This document shows positions 62,136-64,000 of a stretch of 64,000 bases of DNA, in pieces. A program made the translations under genes and the position numbers. The DNA comes from Actimicrobium antarcticum (GTDB taxonomy: Bacteria > Pseudomonadota > Gammaproteobacteria > Burkholderiales > Burkholderiaceae_D), in the NCBI RefSeq assembly GCF_039536745.1, contig NZ_BAAAZE010000007.1, forward strand, positions 186,001-250,000. Reading direction: 5' to 3'. Positions within the stretch are counted from its first letter, which is position 1; each line of letters begins with the position of its first letter. A model generated the notes under the pieces. It did not search any database and was not told the origin of the DNA. It saw only the letters and a program-made list of their open reading frames with translations.

Positions 62136-63431
62136 TCAGATGTAAGCGGGAACCAGGCAGTGCTTGTGCTCGATGTGGTATTCGAATTCTTCACGGAAGT
62201 TCTTGATCATGGCGCGCACCGGCATCGCCGCAGCGTCGCCGAGCGCACAAATCGTACGGCCCTGAATATTGTCCGCAACCGAATTGAGCAAATCGAGATC
62301 TTCTGGCCGGCCTTGTCCGTGCTCGATACGATGCACCATGCGGTACAGCCAGCCTGTGCCTTCGCGGCACGGCGTACACTGTCCGCACGATTCTTCGTAA
62401 TAAAAGTACGACAGGCGCAGCAGCGACTTGACCATGCAGCGCGTCTCGTCCATCACGATCACCGCACCGGAACCCAGCATCGAACCGGCTTTCGCGATCG
62501 AGTCGTAATCCATGTCGGTGGCCATCATCACGTCGCCTGTCAATACCGGCATCGACGACCCGCCAGGAATCACGGCCTTGATCTTCTTGCCGTCACGCAT
62601 GCCGCCAGCGAGTTCCAGCAAAGTCGCAAACGGCGTGCCCATCGGCACTTCGTAATTGCCCGGTTTGGCGACATCACCCGACACCGAAAAAATCTTGGTG
62701 CCGCCGTTATTCGGTTTGCCCAGGCCGGCATACGCTTCGCCTCCCATGGCGAAAACGAACGGTACGGCGGCAAAGGTTTCGGTATTGTTGATCGTGGTCG
62801 GTTTGCCGTACAGGCCGAAACTGGCAGGGAAAGGCGGCTTGAAACGTGGCTGCCCTTTCTTGCCTTCGAGTGATTCGAGCAAGGCGGTTTCTTCGCCGCA
62901 GATGTAGGCGCCATAACCATGGAATGCATGCAACTGGAACGTGAAATCACTGCCTGCAATACGGTCACCGAGCATGCCGGCTGCACGGGCTTCTTCGATG
63001 GCTTCTTCGAAGCGTTCGTAGTCGGCCCAGATCTCGCCGTGGATGTAGTTGTAGCCAACCGTGATACCCATTGCGTACGCACCGATGGCCATGCCTTCGA
63101 TCAATGCATGGGGGTTGTAACGCATGATGTCGCGGTCCTTGAATGTGCCCGGCTCGCCTTCGTCCGAGTTACACACAAGATATTTTTGTCCCGGGAACTG
63201 GCGCGGCATGAAGCTCCACTTCAGGCCGGTCGGAAAACCGGCGCCGCCGCGACCGCGCAGCGAGGATGCCTTCAGTTCGGCGATGACTTGTTCCGGCGTG
63301 ATCTTGTCGCTCAGAATGCGGCGCAGCTGGGCGTAACCGCCGCGCGCGACGTAGTCGGCCAGATGCCAGTTCTTGCCATCGAGTCCGGCCAGGATCAGCG
63401 GTTTGATATGTCGGGTATGCAGGCTAGTCAT
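62136..63431 (-). CDS. nuoF: NADH-quinone oxidoreductase subunit F
   Basis: The 431-residue NADH- and FMN-binding subunit has NADH/FMN site LRGRGGAGFPTGLKWSFMP, NSDEGEPGTFKDRDIM, and N3 cluster ESCGQCTPCREGT plus the later Cys in TICALGDAAA. Its start overlaps the nuoE end by 8 bases. About 100 bp separate it from nuoG. Confidence 0.96.
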   Translation of the reverse strand: MTSLHTRHIKPLILAGLDGKNWHLADYVARGGYAQLRRILSDKITPEQVIAELKASSLRGRGGAGFPTGLKWSFMPRQFPGQKYLVCNSDEGEPGTFKDRDIMRYNPHALIEGMAIGAYAMGITVGYNYIHGEIWADYERFEEAIEEARAAGMLGDRIAGSDFTFQLHAFHGYGAYICGEETALLESLEGKKGQPRFKPPFPASFGLYGKPTTINNTETFAAVPFVFAMGGEAYAGLGKPNNGGTKIFSVSGDVAKPGNYEVPMGTPFATLLELAGGMRDGKKIKAVIPGGSSMPVLTGDVMMATDMDYDSIAKAGSMLGSGAVIVMDETRCMVKSLLRLSYFYYEESCGQCTPCREGTGWLYRMVHRIEHGQGRPEDLDLLNSVADNIQGRTICALGDAAAMPVRAMIKNFREEFEYHIEHKHCLVPAYI

Positions 63432-63906
63432 TTTTCAATTCCTCCACGAGCGCATCGATTTTTTCGTTCGACATCCAGCTGCACATGCGTTTGTTATTCA
63501 CCAGCATGACTGGCGCATCGCCGCAGGCACCCATGCATTCGCCTTCCTGCAACGTGAACTGGCCGTCTGCACTGGTTTCACGGTAGTCGATACCGAGCTT
63601 GTGTTTCAGATATTGCGCAGCCTTCTCGCCGCCCGACAAGGCACACGGCAAGTTGGTACAGACCGTGATCTTGAATTTACCCATCGGCGCGGTGTTGTAC
63701 ATCGCATAGAAGGTGGCGACTTCCTGGACGGCGATGGCGGCCATCCCGAGGTAATCGGCAATTTCCTTCATCACGTCGGGTGACAGCCAGCCCGATTCGT
63801 CCTGAGCGATTGCCAGGGCTCCCATGACCGCCGACTGCTTTTGCTCGGCGGGGAATTTTGCGACCTCGCGGTCGATTTTTTTATACGCTTGTTCTGATAA
63901 CAGCAT
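63424..63906 (-). CDS. nuoE: NADH-quinone oxidoreductase subunit E
   Basis: The 160-residue thioredoxin-like subunit holds the N1a 2Fe-2S cluster: VCTNLPCALSG and ECMGACGDAPV supply the four Cys. Start ATG 63906. Confidence 0.95.
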   Translation of the reverse strand: MLLSEQAYKKIDREVAKFPAEQKQSAVMGALAIAQDESGWLSPDVMKEIADYLGMAAIAVQEVATFYAMYNTAPMGKFKITVCTNLPCALSGGEKAAQYLKHKLGIDYRETSADGQFTLQEGECMGACGDAPVMLVNNKRMCSWMSNEKIDALVEELKND

Positions 63907-63934
63907 TGCTTGTGCCTCAAATGGCGATCGCTAA

Positions 63935-64000
63935 TCAGCGATCAATTTCACCAAATACGATGTCTTGCGTGCCGATGATGGTGACCGCGTCGGCAATCAT
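63935..64000 (-). CDS. nuoD: NADH-quinone oxidoreductase subunit D, C-terminal end (5' part outside window)
   Basis: The minus-strand frame from the right edge ends with ADAVTIIGTQDIVFGEIDR and a TGA at 63937-63935. This is the conserved C-terminus of NuoD (49-kDa subunit). Only 21 codons are visible. The next gene, nuoE, starts 28 bases later. Confidence 0.93.
   Translation of the reverse strand: MIADAVTIIGTQDIVFGEIDR

Overview
The window is a chromosomal segment of a GC-rich betaproteobacterium. It is most likely Burkholderiales and probably Oxalobacteraceae-like. This is inferred from gene content and order: rne next to moaA-mobA-moeA, DUF2818 directly after nuoN, a DUF3563 protein, and a small HTH protein of a type I associate with Oxalobacteraceae. 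No 16S gene or marker search was available.

Layout. 0-0.7 kb: the 3' end of ribonuclease E and its terminator. 0.7-5.8 kb: chromate transporter chrA, the molybdenum-cofactor genes moaA-mobA-moeA, and a DsbA/FrnE-like protein. 5.8-7.3 kb: a convergent MFS exporter. 7.4-10.9 kb: a complete pqqABCDE operon on the minus strand, including the 24-residue pqqA. 11.2-13.7 kb: a LysR regulator, a relic of a YeiH 3' end, a repeat pair and an intact yeiH. 13.9-15.9 kb: a NarX/NarL-type two-component pair. 16.0-17.5 kb: hairpin repeats and an Xre-RES toxin-antitoxin module. 17.5-24.6 kb: a minus-strand series with a guanidine-II riboswitch and sugE/gdx, rmuC, a truncated globin, an FtsX/YbbP-type permease, adenine deaminase and a BMP-family lipoprotein. 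25-27 kb: an orphan receiver protein, a candidate sRNA, a small HTH protein, long hairpin terminators and tRNA-Val(GAC). 27-32.9 kb: relA, ridA, an alpha/beta hydrolase, a 3-oxoacid CoA-transferase (two subunits) and a divergent PAS-LuxR regulator. 33-45.8 kb: an eight-gene minus-strand cluster joining a heavy-metal RND efflux pump to a periplasmic flavin/redox module (PepSY, DUF2271, PepSY-flavoreductase, ApbE), with a divergent OmpR-type two-component system. 46-47.8 kb: a Phd-PIN toxin-antitoxin pair and an SDR. 47.9-49.6 kb: ETF-ubiquinone oxidoreductase. 49.9-50.8 kb: a very large imperfect palindrome. 50.9-64 kb: respiratory complex I, from the nuoD 3' end to nuoN, followed by DUF2818 and a NUDIX hydrolase.

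How the genes work together. The organism is an aerobic respirer: complex I and ETF-QO feed the quinone pool, and PQQ and molybdenum cofactor equip periplasmic or soluble dehydrogenases that lie elsewhere. Small-molecule defence is prominent (ChrA, SugE/Gdx, MFS, RND).

The most interesting locus is the efflux-plus-flavinylation cluster. NAD(P)H electrons could pass through a membrane PepSY-flavoreductase to a secreted DUF2271 protein that carries an ApbE-type FMN-attachment motif. The same operon exports metal, and the pair of genes encoded divergently probably senses it. The noncoding parts are rich in structured repeats: REPIN-like inverted pairs, an 880-bp palindrome, a perfect 54-bp palindrome, and several short tandem repeats, some of them in frame inside genes.
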